This document shows, in pieces, positions 25,508 through 34,900 of a DNA stretch of 44,073 bases. A program made the translations under genes and the position numbers. The number at the start of each line of letters is the position of its first letter. Position 1 is the stretch's first letter. Under the pieces are notes generated by a model. That model was not told the DNA's origin, did not search any database, and saw only the letters and a list, made by a program, of their open reading frames with translations. Origin of the DNA: Osedax symbiont Rs1 (GTDB taxonomy: Bacteria > Pseudomonadota > Gammaproteobacteria > Pseudomonadales > Balneatricaceae); contig ASZJ01000080.1 of the NCBI GenBank assembly GCA_000416275.1, positions 1 through 44,073 of the forward strand. Reading direction: 5' to 3'.

Positions 25508-26225
25508 TCTGGAGATAGACCTAGGTAATAGTTATTGCAAATGGCGGCTAGTCGCTGCTGGTGAGGTGGTAAAGCGAGGTGTGAGTCAGACGCAGCGGCA
25601 GCTGAATACGGAGATGTTTGAGAGTGTCGCCGAATTGGCAGTTGTGAAAGTAAAGGTCTGCAGTGTGGTTGCTGATGCCATTAATCAGCAGCTCAGTGCT
25701 TTGGTTGATCGATTGTGGGGAGTGAGTGCCGAGTATTTTAAAGTGCAGGCGCGCTGCGCGGGAGTAACTAATAGTTATGCTGTGCCAGAAAAAATGGGTG
25801 CAGATCGCTGGTTGGCATCGATTGCGGCGGTAAATCTCTATGCGGGGCAGGAGCTGTGTATCGCCGACTGTGGCAGTGCTATTAATTTGGAGTTTGTCAC
25901 GGCCCGCGGCGTTCATATAGGGGGTTATATACTGCCTGGCTTGAGGTTGATGCAGCAGGCGCTGCTGAAAAATACTGCGCTAGTCAGTAGTGCTGCCAGT
26001 AGAGCTGACTTGCAGCTTGGTGTTGATACGCAGTCGAGTGTTGCAAACGGTAGTTTGTTGATGGCAGTGGCTGTGCTAGAAAAAATGCAGCGGGAAATGC
26101 AGCAAAAAGAAGGTCTGCTGTTACTGACCGGAGGTGATTCAGCAGTGCTGAAAGACTATATAGAGGGTGACGATGTCATCTACTTGCCTGAATTGGTGTT
26201 GCAAGGTTTCGCTTTTGTCGAATAA
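25494..26225 (+). CDS. coaX: Type III pantothenate kinase, with a divergent nucleotide-site motif
   Basis: A 243-residue CoaX, which phosphorylates pantothenate in the first step of CoA synthesis. Present are IDLGNSYCKWRL (phosphate loop 1), GADRWLASIAA with the catalytic Asp104, GVHIGGYILPGLRLM and LLLTGGDS. The second phosphate motif, usually D-x-G-T-A-x-T-x-D, reads DCGSAINLE (125-133): Thr to Ser, Thr to Asn and Asp to Glu. Activity is therefore likely but not certain. The ATG at 25494 overlaps the birA end by 14 bases. The gene order birA-coaX-tRNA-Thr is the same as in Pseudomonas. Confidence 0.93.
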   Translation: MILFNLEIDLGNSYCKWRLVAAGEVVKRGVSQTQRQLNTEMFESVAELAVVKVKVCSVVADAINQQLSALVDRLWGVSAEYFKVQARCAGVTNSYAVPEKMGADRWLASIAAVNLYAGQELCIADCGSAINLEFVTARGVHIGGYILPGLRLMQQALLKNTALVSSAASRADLQLGVDTQSSVANGSLLMAVAVLEKMQREMQQKEGLLLLTGGDSAVLKDYIEGDDVIYLPELVLQGFAFVE

Positions 26226-26451
26226 GCTGCTGCGAAATATTTGCTCTACTGGCGGTCTTTGGTAAAAACTGTGCTAAATCGGAAAATTTATATAAAAGGT
26301 TAGGGTTTAACAAGTTGTATATAGCGGGCCTTTATTGGCTGTATATCAGCTGAAAGTGGTGGTGTTGGCGCTGTGGTTGTTGGTTTTTTGAGCGTTGTAT
26401 TAGAAAATAAAATAAAACATCACTAAAAACGAAAATAAATGGAATAAGGGG

Positions 26452-26480
26452 TTGCATCAAACAATAGTGCTGAGTACTAT
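26452..26480 (+). promoter_or_regulatory. Sigma-70 promoter of the tRNA-tuf operon
   Basis: TTGCAT (26452-26457), a 17-base spacer and TACTAT (26475-26480), followed by the G/C-containing discriminator GTGCGCC. Expected start of transcription is near 26487, about 14 bases before tRNA-Thr. The discriminator fits stringent control of stable-RNA promoters. The gap from coaX (26226-26451) otherwise shows nothing. Confidence 0.7.
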
Positions 26481-26500
26481 GTGCGCCACTTCGATGCAGT

Positions 26501-26576
<76 letters not shown>

Positions 26577-26615
26577 TTTATTAAGTTAAATGATTGAAGT
26601 GAAGATTAAATTGCT

Positions 26616-26699
26616 GGTGGGGTTCCCGAGTGGCCAAAGGGATCAGACTGTAAATCTGACGCGTAAGCTTCGGTGGTTCGAATCCACCTCCCACCACCA
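26616..26699 (+). tRNA. tyrU: tRNA-Tyr (anticodon GTA)
   Basis: An 84-base gene with encoded CCA and the long variable arm expected for bacterial tRNA-Tyr. The acceptor begins GGTGGGG and ends CCCACC-A-CCA, and the anticodon GTA is at 26650-26652 within CTGTAAA. It resembles E. coli tRNA-Tyr closely over the D and anticodon arms. Confidence 0.97.
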
Positions 26700-26714
26700 T
26701 TTAATTAACAATAT

Positions 26715-26789
<75 letters not shown>

Positions 26790-26829
26790 GATTTGTACTG
26801 AATGCTTGATAGTGTTCGAGTGAGATTTT

Positions 26830-26904
26830 GCTCATGTAGCTCAGGGGTAGAGCACGCCCTTGGTAAGGGCGAGGTCGGCGGTTCAATTCCGCCTATGAGC
26901 TCCA
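26830..26904 (+). tRNA. thrT: tRNA-Thr (anticodon GGT)
   Basis: A 75-base gene with acceptor GCTCATG/TATGAGC and encoded CCA. The anticodon loop TTGGTAA places GGT at 26862-26864. It is followed after 74 bases by tuf, with which it is probably co-transcribed. Confidence 0.97.
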
Positions 26905-26978
26905 AATTTTCTAAGGTAGATATAGTGATATGTCTGCCTTTTTTGTATGCAATACAATTAAACAGTTGAGATAAAGCG

Positions 26979-28202
26979 ATGGCTAAGCAAGTATTTGAGC
27001 GTAACTTGCCGCACGTTAACGTTGGTACTATTGGCCACGTTGACCACGGCAAAACAACATTAACAGCAGCACTTACCCGTGTTTGTGCAGAAGTATACGG
27101 CGGCGAAGCTGTTGCTTTTGACGGTATCGACAATGCACCTGAAGAGCGTGAGCGCGGTATCACTATCTCAACTTCACACGTTGAATATGAGTCGGCTACT
27201 CGCCACTATGCTCACGTAGATTGCCCAGGTCACGCCGATTATGTTAAAAACATGATTACCGGTGCTGCGCAAATGGACGGTGGTATCTTAGTTTGTGGCG
27301 CGACTGATGGTCCTATGCCGCAAACACGTGAGCACATCTTGCTTTCACGTCAGGTTGGTGTTCCATACATCGTGGTTTTCCTAAACAAAGCTGATCTTCT
27401 TGCAGAAGATTGTGGCGGCGTTGGTACTGAAGAGTACGACGAGATGCTAGAGCTAGTTGAAATGGAAATTCGCGAACTGTTAGATCAGTACGATTTCCCG
27501 GGTGATGACACACCAATCATTGCTGGATCTGCTTTAATGGCATTAAACGGCGAAGATGAGAACGAGCTGGGTACAACAGCTGTTAAGAAGCTTATCGAAG
27601 CGCTAGATACATACATCCCATTACCTGAGCGTGCTATCGACGGTGCATTCTTAATGCCTATCGAAGATGTTTTCTCTATCTCAGGTCGCGGTACTGTTGT
27701 AACTGGTCGTGTTGAGCGCGGCATCGTTAATACCGGTTCTGAAGTTGAAATCGTCGGTGTTCGCGATACAGTTAAGACTACCTGTACTGGTGTTGAAATG
27801 TTCCGTAAGTTGCTTGACGAAGGTCGTGCTGGCGAGAACATTGGCGCGCTATTGCGTGGTACTAAGCGTGAAGATGTTGAACGTGGACAAGTACTTGCAG
27901 CTCCAGGATCAATTACTCCGCACACTGGCTTTGAAGGCGAAGTGTACGTGCTAAGTAAAGATGAAGGTGGTCGTCATACGCCTTTCTTTAAAGGTTACCG
28001 TCCACAGTTCTTCTTCCGTACTACCGATATCACCGGTGATGTTCAGCTGCCTGAAGGCGTTGAAATGGTCATGCCTGGCGATAACGTTAAGATGGTTGTA
28101 GAGCTAATTAACCCGATCGCGATGGAAGAAGGTTTACGCTTCGCTATCCGTGAAGGTGGTCGTACTGTTGGTGCTGGTGTTGTTTCAAAAATCACTAAGT
28201 AG
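26979..28202 (+). CDS. tuf: Translation elongation factor Tu, first copy
   Basis: A 407-residue EF-Tu that carries aminoacyl-tRNA to the ribosome with GTP. The G motifs are clear: GHVDHGKTT (G1), [13 protein letters not shown] (G3) and NKADLL (G4); the effector region GITIST is in place. It is about 13 residues longer than E. coli EF-Tu because of an insertion around [14 protein letters not shown] and [13 protein letters not shown], a form I associate with Cellvibrionales. The ATG at 26979 follows the tRNA cluster. A second copy begins at 43744; over the visible 330 bases the two differ at 13 sites, all silent apart from the ATG/GTG start. Confidence 0.98.
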   Translation: MAKQVFERNLPHVNVGTIGHVDHGKTTLTAALTRVCAEVYGGEAVAFDGIDNAPEERERGITISTSHVEYESATRHYAHVDCPGHADYVKNMITGAAQMDGGILVCGATDGPMPQTREHILLSRQVGVPYIVVFLNKADLLAEDCGGVGTEEYDEMLELVEMEIRELLDQYDFPGDDTPIIAGSALMALNGEDENELGTTAVKKLIEALDTYIPLPERAIDGAFLMPIEDVFSISGRGTVVTGRVERGIVNTGSEVEIVGVRDTVKTTCTGVEMFRKLLDEGRAGENIGALLRGTKREDVERGQVLAAPGSITPHTGFEGEVYVLSKDEGGRHTPFFKGYRPQFFFRTTDITGDVQLPEGVEMVMPGDNVKMVVELINPIAMEEGLRFAIREGGRTVGAGVVSKITK

Positions 28203-28252
28203 TATTGGTGGTTGCTAGGATAGGGTTGCTGTGAAATAAAAGCAATTTTATC

Positions 28253-28281
28253 TTGTGAAAAATCAAGGCTGTGAGTATAAT
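28253..28281 (+). promoter_or_regulatory. Sigma-70 promoter for tRNA-Trp, secE and nusG
   Basis: TTGTGA (28253-28258), a 17-base spacer and a consensus TATAAT (28276-28281), followed by discriminator GCGCATCC. It is placed to start transcription about 12 bases before tRNA-Trp and lies just after the tuf stop. Confidence 0.75.
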
Positions 28282-28300
28282 GCGCATCCTTGTTTTTAAT

Positions 28301-28372
<72 letters not shown>

Positions 28373-28376
<4 letters not shown>

Positions 28377-28394
28377 TTCTTAATCAAGAATGGC
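28373..28394 (+). other. Perfect 9-bp hairpin overlapping the tRNA-Trp 3' end
   Basis: GCCATTCTT (28373-28381), loop AATC, and AAGAATGGC (28386-28394). The left arm contains the discriminator base and CCA of tRNA-Trp. No T run follows, so it is more likely a processing signal between the tRNA and secE than a terminator. Confidence 0.6.
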
Positions 28395-28460
28395 ATCTGA
28401 GAATAGATAGAAATAAGTAGTATCTAGAACATTAATTATCACCATTTAGAGGCATAAGAC

Positions 28461-28829
28461 GTGAGTTCAAAGATTGAAGCAAATGGGTCTAAACTCGATG
28501 GTTTGAAATGGTTGGTGGTTGTCGCTCTAGTGGCGGTAGGTGTTGTAGGTAACTCATTCTACGCTGATCAATCTTTGCTTTATCGTGTAGTTGCGCTGTT
28601 GTTGATTGCAGGTGTGGCTGGTTTTGTAGGTTTCCAGACGACTAGAGGTGCGGCCTTTGTGACGCACATGAAGGAAGCCAAAAACGAAATTCGTAAAGTG
28701 GTTTGGCCAACTCGTCAAGAGACCGGTCAGACAACGATGATGGTTGTCGGTGTAGTGATTATAATTGGCTTCCTGCTGTGGGGTTTAGATACCTTCCTTG
28801 GCTGGGTAGTCTCTAGTGTGATTGGTTAG
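28461..28829 (+). CDS. secE: Preprotein translocase subunit SecE
   Basis: A 122-residue inner-membrane protein with three hydrophobic segments (about 13-31, 38-57 and 92-115), the three-span form of gammaproteobacteria. The conserved cytoplasmic helix before the last span reads EAKNEIRKVVWPTRQET. It clamps SecY in the Sec translocon. The start is GTG 28461 with GAGG upstream. nusG follows after 10 bases, the universal pairing. Confidence 0.96.
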   Translation: MSSKIEANGSKLDGLKWLVVVALVAVGVVGNSFYADQSLLYRVVALLLIAGVAGFVGFQTTRGAAFVTHMKEAKNEIRKVVWPTRQETGQTTMMVVGVVIIIGFLLWGLDTFLGWVVSSVIG

Positions 28830-28839
28830 GGCGAAAGTT

Positions 28840-29376
28840 ATGGCGAAGAATTGGTATATTATTCATGCTTACTCTAACTACGAAAAACGCGTAGTTGCAT
28901 CGCTGAAGGATCGTATCGAAAGTAATGGTATGGAAGATCTGTTCGGTGAGATTTTGGTGCCTTCTGAGGAAGTTGTCGAAATAAGAGACGGTAAAAAGCG
29001 CAGATCAGAGCGTAAGTTTTATCCAGGTTATGTCTTCATAGAAATGGAGATGAATGATGATACTTGGCAGTTAGTTAAGCATACTGACCGAGTGTTAGGT
29101 TTTGTTGGCGGTAAACGCGATGAGCCTGCAGCTATTTCAAAGCGCGAAGCTGACGAGATGTTGTCTAGAGTGAGAAGCGGTAGCGAAGATATTCCGCGTC
29201 CAAAGACAGTGTTTGAGCCGGGCGAGATAGTTAGAGTTAACGACGGTCCGTTTAAAGATTTTGATGGTACAGTTGAAGAAGTTGACTACGAGAAGAATAA
29301 GATGAAAGTGGCGGTCTTGATATTTGGTAGATCGACACCTGTTGAGCTTGAGTTTGGTCAGGTTTCAAAGGTTTAA
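28840..29376 (+). CDS. nusG: Transcription termination/antitermination factor NusG
   Basis: A 178-residue protein with an NGN domain (WYIIHAYSNYEKRV near the N-terminus, YPGYVFIEMEM) that binds RNA polymerase, and a C-terminal KOW domain (FEPGEIVRVNDGPFKDFDG) that binds Rho or S10. I chose ATG 28840 (MAKNWYII) rather than the TTG 18 bases upstream because it gives the family's standard N-terminus. It follows secE by 10 bases. Confidence 0.97.
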   Translation: MAKNWYIIHAYSNYEKRVVASLKDRIESNGMEDLFGEILVPSEEVVEIRDGKKRRSERKFYPGYVFIEMEMNDDTWQLVKHTDRVLGFVGGKRDEPAAISKREADEMLSRVRSGSEDIPRPKTVFEPGEIVRVNDGPFKDFDGTVEEVDYEKNKMKVAVLIFGRSTPVELEFGQVSKV

Positions 29377-29393
29377 AAGAGTACTGATTCACT

Positions 29394-29439
29394 AAGATCC
29401 CTGCCCTCATTTTGAAGGTGGGGATTCTTTGTCTATAGA
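29394..29439 (+). promoter_or_regulatory. Hairpin and overlapping promoter candidate before rplK
   Basis: A 9-bp stem with two G-U pairs (29397-29405 with 29417-29425) plus a 3-bp extension is followed by TTCTTT, a weak terminator for nusG. Inside it, TTGAAG (29412-29417), a 16-base spacer and TATAGA (29434-29439) form a promoter candidate for the rplKA transcript, where E. coli also has one. Confidence 0.45.
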
Positions 29440-29443
29440 GAAC

Positions 29444-29467
29444 GGGAAGCCGCAAGGCGTTTGACCC
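29444..29467 (+). promoter_or_regulatory. Ribosomal protein L1 binding leader
   Basis: The RNA folds as an outer GGG/CCC stem, an asymmetric internal loop and an inner GCC-GCAA-GGC stem with a GNRA tetraloop, ending GCGTTTGACCC. This matches the L1 operator described upstream of rplK in gammaproteobacteria, by which free L1 blocks translation of its own operon. It ends 13 bases before the rplK start, with AGGAG in between. Confidence 0.65.
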
Positions 29468-29480
29468 ATTAGGAGTTAAA

Positions 29481-29915
29481 ATGGCTAAGAAAATCACAGC
29501 TTATATCAAGCTGCAAGTTAAAGCCGGACAGGCGAACCCTAGTCCACCAGTTGGTCCAGCGCTTGGACAGCACGGCGTTAATATCATGGAATTCTGTAAG
29601 GCGTTTAATGCGGCTACACAATCCAATGAGCCGGGAATGCCAATTCCTGTTGTTATTACGGTATATGCTGATCGCAGCTTTACGTTTGTAACTAAAACTC
29701 CGCCAGCGTCAATTCTGTTAAAGAAAGCGCTTGGTCTTAAGAGTGGTTCTGGTCGTCCTAACACAGAGAAGGTGGGTACTGTTACTCGCGCTCAGTTAGA
29801 AGAAATCGCGACTGCTAAGATGGCAGATTTGACCGCCGCAGATATGGATGCAGCCGTTAGAACTATCTCTGGCTCAGCTCGCAGCATGGGTATACTTGTT
29901 GAGGGTGACGAATAA
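29481..29915 (+). CDS. rplK: 50S ribosomal protein L11
   Basis: A 144-residue L11, two residues longer than in E. coli. Signature stretches are [32 protein letters not shown] and a C-terminal rRNA-binding part ending [12 protein letters not shown]. It forms the GTPase-associated centre with 23S rRNA. AGGAG precedes the ATG. Its stop codon shares one base with the rplA start. Confidence 0.98.
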   Translation: MAKKITAYIKLQVKAGQANPSPPVGPALGQHGVNIMEFCKAFNAATQSNEPGMPIPVVITVYADRSFTFVTKTPPASILLKKALGLKSGSGRPNTEKVGTVTRAQLEEIATAKMADLTAADMDAAVRTISGSARSMGILVEGDE

Positions 29916-30610
29916 TGGCTAAGCTAACTAAGCGCGTAAAAGCAATTAACGCAAAAATTGTACCGGGTAAAGCTTACTCAATCTCTGATGCAGTGGCGAT
30001 ATTGGCTGATGTTTCTGCCGTTAAATTTAAAGAGTCTATCGAGCTTGCAGTAAACTTGGGTGTAGATCCTCGTAAATCTGATCAAGTAGTTCGTGGATCA
30101 ACTGTGCTGCCAGGCGGAACGGGTAAAGATGTGCGTGTAGCTGTATTTGCACAGGGCGAAAACGCTGAAAAAGCTAAAGCTGCCGGCGCTGATATCGTGG
30201 GCTTTGAAGACTTAGGCGAGGCGATTAAAGGCGGCGAAATGAATTTCGACGTAGTTATCGCTACGCCAGACGCAATGCGTGTTGTTGGTCAGTTAGGTCA
30301 GATTTTAGGCCCACGTGGTTTAATGCCTAACCCTAAAGTCGGTACCGTTACGCCAGACGTAGTGACTGCTATCAAAAATGCAAAAGCTGGTCAGGTGCGT
30401 TTCCGTACTGACAAAAATGGTATCATTCACGCTGGAATCGGCAAAATCGATTTCACTGCTGATGCTATTAAAGGCAACATTGAAGCACTAGTTGCCGAAG
30501 TGAAAAAGCTTAAGCCGGCTTCTGCTAAAGGCATCTATTTAAAGAAAATAGTACTGTCCTCAACTATGGGTCCAGGGCTGTTAATCGATCAGACATCTTT
30601 AGATATCTAA
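29915..30610 (+). CDS. rplA: 50S ribosomal protein L1
   Basis: A 231-residue L1 of normal length. The conserved [14 protein letters not shown] and [16 protein letters not shown] stretches are present. It builds the L1 stalk and is the expected autorepressor of rplKA through the leader at 29444-29467. It overlaps rplK by one base, ensuring coupled translation. Confidence 0.98.
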   Translation: MAKLTKRVKAINAKIVPGKAYSISDAVAILADVSAVKFKESIELAVNLGVDPRKSDQVVRGSTVLPGGTGKDVRVAVFAQGENAEKAKAAGADIVGFEDLGEAIKGGEMNFDVVIATPDAMRVVGQLGQILGPRGLMPNPKVGTVTPDVVTAIKNAKAGQVRFRTDKNGIIHAGIGKIDFTADAIKGNIEALVAEVKKLKPASAKGIYLKKIVLSSTMGPGLLIDQTSLDI

Positions 30611-30651
30611 TTGATACTTCAAGTGTAAAAGCTTGAAAAAGGTTTTTTGAG

Positions 30652-30837
30652 GGTCTTCACCCTCTGCTAGACAGAGACGAAGACCGTTAAAGACCGCAGG
30701 TGAAAGTATAAAAACCTAGTTTATGTGCTTTCTTAATAGCGCGAGCTGGCCTGCGCAGACGGTGAGTACCACCGTACTCGATAACAAGCCAAACTTGGTT
30801 TGTATAAATGACCGAAAGGTTTTTTTAGGAGTTTATT
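30652..30837 (+). promoter_or_regulatory. L10 leader upstream of rplJ
   Basis: A 227-base untranslated stretch separates rplA and rplJ. It begins with a hairpin GGTCTTC (30652-30658) with GAAGACC (30679-30685), containing an inner CTCTG/CAGAG stem with a 5-base loop and small internal loops. Position and architecture fit the L10 leader, to which the L10-L7/L12 complex binds to repress rplJL translation. A short TTCAAG/CTTGAA hairpin at 30618-30637 precedes it. The right limit is the rplJ start; the exact left limit is not fixed. Confidence 0.6.
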
Positions 30838-31332
30838 GTGGCATTAGGACTAGAAGATAAAAAAGCGATCGTTGCTGAAGTCCAAGAAGCTGCTCAAAAT
30901 GCATTATCTGCTGTTATTGCGGATTCTCGAGGCGTAAGCGTTGGGGATATGACTGCACTACGTAAAGAAGCCCGTGAAAACGGTGTTTGGTTACGTGTAG
31001 TTCGTAATACGTTGGCAAAGCGTGCATTGCAAGGAACTGCTTTTGAATGTGTTTCTGATTCATTAGTTGGTCCTTCAATTATTGCATTTTCTAATCAGCA
31101 CCCAGGTGCTGGCGCTCGAATCCTTAAGGGTTTCGCTAAGGGAAATGACAAATTTGAGCTAAAATCTGCAGCCTTTGAAGGCGCGCAGGTGGATATCGGT
31201 ATGTTGGCAAGCTTGCCAACTTACGACGAAGCAATCGCAATGATGATGAGAGTAATGAAAGAAGCTTCCGCTGGGAAACTTGTTCGTGCTATCGCCGCTA
31301 TTCGCGATCAAAAAGAAGAGCAAGCTGCTTAA
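30838..31332 (+). CDS. rplJ: 50S ribosomal protein L10
   Basis: A 164-residue L10, base of the L7/L12 stalk. The N-terminal rRNA-binding domain is typical ([20 protein letters not shown], then [10 protein letters not shown]) and the C-terminal helix that binds L7/L12 dimers is present. The start is GTG with AGGAG upstream. rplL follows after 61 bases with no marked structure between them. Confidence 0.98.
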   Translation: MALGLEDKKAIVAEVQEAAQNALSAVIADSRGVSVGDMTALRKEARENGVWLRVVRNTLAKRALQGTAFECVSDSLVGPSIIAFSNQHPGAGARILKGFAKGNDKFELKSAAFEGAQVDIGMLASLPTYDEAIAMMMRVMKEASAGKLVRAIAAIRDQKEEQAA

Positions 31333-31393
31333 CTTTTTACGCTAAATTAAAGTTTAAACGAGCAGTCTTGCTCAATTATTAGGAATATAAGTC

Positions 31394-31762
31394 ATGTCTC
31401 TGACTAAAGAAGATATCATCAATGCTGTAGCTGAAATGTCTGTAATGGATGTTGCTGAATTAGTAACCGCTATGGAAGAAAAGTTTGGCGTATCAGCTGC
31501 TGCTGTTGCTGGACCTGCTGCAGGCGGCGACGCTGAAGCATCTGCTGAGCAAACTGAATTTGACGTAGTACTAACAAGTGCTGGCGAGAAGAAAGTTTCT
31601 ACAATCAAAGCAGTTCGCGCAGCGACTGGTCTAGGTCTTAAAGACGCTAAAGGTCTTGTAGACGGCGTACCTTCAGTAATTAAAGAAGGCGCAAGCAAAG
31701 AAGAAGCTGAAACTCTTAAAGCAGAGTTAGAAGCAGCTGGTGCTTCTGTAGAGCTTAAGTAA
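31394..31762 (+). CDS. rplL: 50S ribosomal protein L7/L12
   Basis: A 122-residue acidic protein with the dimerisation domain, an Ala/Gly-rich hinge ([19 protein letters not shown]) and a C-terminal factor-binding domain ([19 protein letters not shown]). It recruits EF-Tu, EF-G and IF2 to the ribosome. AGGAA lies upstream of the ATG. It is followed by a terminator-like attenuator before rpoB. Confidence 0.98.
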   Translation: MSLTKEDIINAVAEMSVMDVAELVTAMEEKFGVSAAAVAGPAAGGDAEASAEQTEFDVVLTSAGEKKVSTIKAVRAATGLGLKDAKGLVDGVPSVIKEGASKEEAETLKAELEAAGASVELK

Positions 31763-31811
31763 TTATACTTTTGCTTAAATCAGCAGATTTATTCTGACTG
31801 ATTGTTAAAAT

Positions 31812-31840
31812 GGCTGGTGCCAAATGGCACCGGCCTTTTT
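31812..31840 (+). terminator. Rho-independent terminator/attenuator after rplL
   Basis: A 10-bp stem with one G-U pair (31812-31821 with 31826-31835), loop AAAT, and five T. It stands where E. coli has the partial terminator that lowers rpoBC expression relative to rplJL; here too it must be leaky or rpoB would need its own promoter. Confidence 0.85.
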
Positions 31841-31903
31841 CCGTTATTTAGTAAAGACATGTTTTTGAGCCTTTACTTGATACATCTCTTTTCTAAATAA
31901 CGG
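31841..31903 (+). promoter_or_regulatory. Long hairpin between rplL and rpoB, probable RNase III processing site
   Basis: CCGTTATTTAG (31841-31851) pairs perfectly with CTAAATAACGG (31893-31903). Within the 41-base interior TAAAG (31852-31856) can pair with CTTTA (31871-31875). E. coli processes the same interval with RNase III, which supports that role here by analogy. Confidence 0.6.
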
Positions 31904-31908
31904 TTTGT

Positions 31909-31935
31909 CAATCTAGAGGCCCCCCCTTTAGATTG
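31909..31935 (+). promoter_or_regulatory. Hairpin with C-only loop just upstream of rpoB
   Basis: An 11-bp stem with one G-U pair (31909-31919 with 31925-31935) encloses a loop of five C. It ends 35 bases before the rpoB start, with no T run, so it is a leader structure and not a terminator. Confidence 0.6.
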
Positions 31936-31970
31936 CGGATCAACTTGGTGCACACGCTGGGGAAAAATTG

Positions 31971-34900
31971 ATGGCATATACATTCACTGAGAAGAAACGC
32001 ATCCGTAAAGATTTCAGCAAATTGTTGGAAGTTATGGATGTGCCTTACCTGTTGGCGATACAGTTAGACTCGTACCGTCGTTTTCTACAGGAAGGAGTAA
32101 ACGCGGGCGATAGACAAGAAGAAGGTCTTCACGCGGCATTTAAATCTGTATTTCCAATCGTCTCATATTCGGGCAACGCTGCTCTTGAATATGTTGGCTA
32201 CCGCTTGGGAAGACCTATTTTTGACGTTAAAGAATGCCAGTCACGTGGCATAACTTACGCTGCGCCTTTACGGGTTAAAGTTCGTTTAGTTATCTATGAT
32301 CGCGAATCTTCGAACAAAGCGATAAAAGATATTAAAGAGCAAGAAGTCTATATGGGCGAAATGCCTCTAATGACTGATAACGGTACTTTCGTGGTGAATG
32401 GTACTGAGCGTGTCATAGTGTCACAGTTACATCGCTCTCCGGGTGTATTCTTTGATCACGATAAAGGCAAGACGCACTCTTCTGGTAAGTTGCTGTATTC
32501 AGCAAGAATTATCCCTTACCGTGGATCTTGGTTAGATTTAGAGTTTGATCCTAAAGATAATTTGTTTGTACGTATTGATCGACGTCGTAAATTGCCAGCC
32601 ACCATTTTGTTGCGTGCGCTCGGTTACTCGACACAAGATATCGTCGATATGTTCTTTGATAAAATCAAATGGACAATTGGCGCAGAAAATATTCAGATGG
32701 AACTTTCGCCGGAGCGTTTGCGCGGCGAGACTATGGCTTTTGAGATCAAAGATCCAAAGGGCAAAGTGATTGTAGAAGCGGGTCGTCGTATTACGCCACG
32801 CTTAATCAAGAAAATGTCTGAAGCGGGTATGAAGTTCCTAGAAGTGCCTCGCGAATATTTGATTGGCAAAGCATTGGCGACTGATATTATCGATGAAGCG
32901 ACTGGTGAGTTAGTTGCTACTTGTAATGATGAAATCACTGAAGAAGTTTTAGATGCCCTGATTGAAGCGGGCGTCACTGCTATCCAGACGTTGTACAGTA
33001 ATGAATTGGACAATGGTCCGTTCATGTCTACCACTTTGCGCGTAGATCCGACACGTAGTGCTCTTGAAGCGCTGGTTGAAATTTACCGCATGATGCGTCC
33101 TGGCGAGCCGCCAACTAAAGAGTCGGCTGAAACATTGTTCCAGAACTTGTTCTTCTCTGACGAGCGCTACGATATGTCTGCGGTTGGTCGAATGAAGTTC
33201 AACCGTCGTCTAGGTCGTGATTCAGAAAAAGGCTCACCGGTACTGAACAACGAAGATATCCTCGATGTGATTAAAACATTGATCGATATTCGCAATGGTA
33301 AAGGCATAGTTGATGATATCGACCACTTAGGTAACAGACGTATCCGCTCTGTTGGTGAGATGGCTGAAAACCAATTCCGTGTTGGTCTAGTGCGCGTTGA
33401 GCGTGCGGTCCGCGAGCGTTTGAGTATGGCGGAAGCCGATAATTTGATGCCGCAAGACTTGATCAATGCCAAGCCGGTAGCGGCTGCCGTGAAAGAGTTC
33501 TTTGGCTCAAGCCAGTTATCTCAGTTCATGGATCAGAACAACCCGTTATCAGAAGTAACGCATAAACGTCGTGTTTCAGCTTTGGGCCCAGGTGGTTTGA
33601 CGCGTGAACGTGCCGGTTTTGAAGTGCGTGATGTACACGCTACTCACTACGGTCGAGTCTGCCCAATCGAGACCCCTGAAGGACCGAACATCGGTCTAAT
33701 CAACTCTCTGGCAACTTATGCCCGCACTAACCACTATGGCTTTATTGAAACCCCCTACCGCAAGGTAGTAGATGGTTTGGTTACCGACGATGTTGAATAT
33801 CTATCAGCTATCGAAGAGGGCCAATACGTTATCGCTCAGGCGACGGCACCGTTAGATGCCGATAAGCGTTTCGTTGAAGAAATGGTTACTGTGCGTCATC
33901 AAGGTGAGTCGACAGTTACGCCTGCAGAAAATGTAACCTATATGGATGTATCTCCACGCCAGGTTGTATCTATCGCGGCAGCGCTGATTCCGTTCCTAGA
34001 GCACGATGATGCAAACAGAGCCCTGATGGGTTCGAACATGCAGCGTCAAGCAGTGCCGACACTACGTGCTGATAAGCCAGTCGTAGGAACAGGTATGGAG
34101 CGCTATGTAGCTAGGGATTCGGGCGTATGTATTCGTGCGGATCGTGGCGGCATAGTAGAAACTGTAGATGCGGCGCGGATTGTAATTCGTGCAAACGAAG
34201 CAGAAATGACGGGCAGCGATGCCGGTGTCGATATCTACAACCTGACTAAATACACGCGTTCTAACCAGAACACTTGTATTAACCAGAAGCCAATTGTTAG
34301 ACCGGGTGATCTCGTGCAGCGCGGTGACATCATGGCCGATGGTCCATCCATTGATATGGGTGAGTTGGCGCTGGGGCAAAACATGCGAATCGCATTTATG
34401 CCTTGGAATGGTTACAACTTCGAAGACTCGATTCTTATTTCTGAACGAGTGCTTGAAGAAGACAGATTTACCACTATTCATATCTCGGAGCTGACCTGTG
34501 TTGCCCGCGATACCAAGCTAGGTTCAGAAGAAGTTACTTGCGACATCCCTAATGTGGGTGAGTCTGCACTGGCCAAGCTTGACGAGTCCGGTATTGTGCA
34601 CATCGGTGCAGAAGTTGGTCCCGGTGATATTTTAGTCGGTAAAGTGACGCCAAAAGGTGAAACGCAATTAACTCCAGAAGAAAAGCTGCTACGTGCAATT
34701 TTCGGTGAGAAAGCCTCGGATGTTAAAGATACTTCACTGCGTGTTAAAGGCGGCACTAAAGGTAAAGTTATCGATGTACAGGTTTTCACTCGTGATGGTG
34801 TGACCAAAGACGAGCGCGCTCTGTATATAGAAAAATCGCAGCTGGATGCTATTCGCAAAGATATCATGCAGGAAACTCGGATCGTTGAAAGTACTACTTA

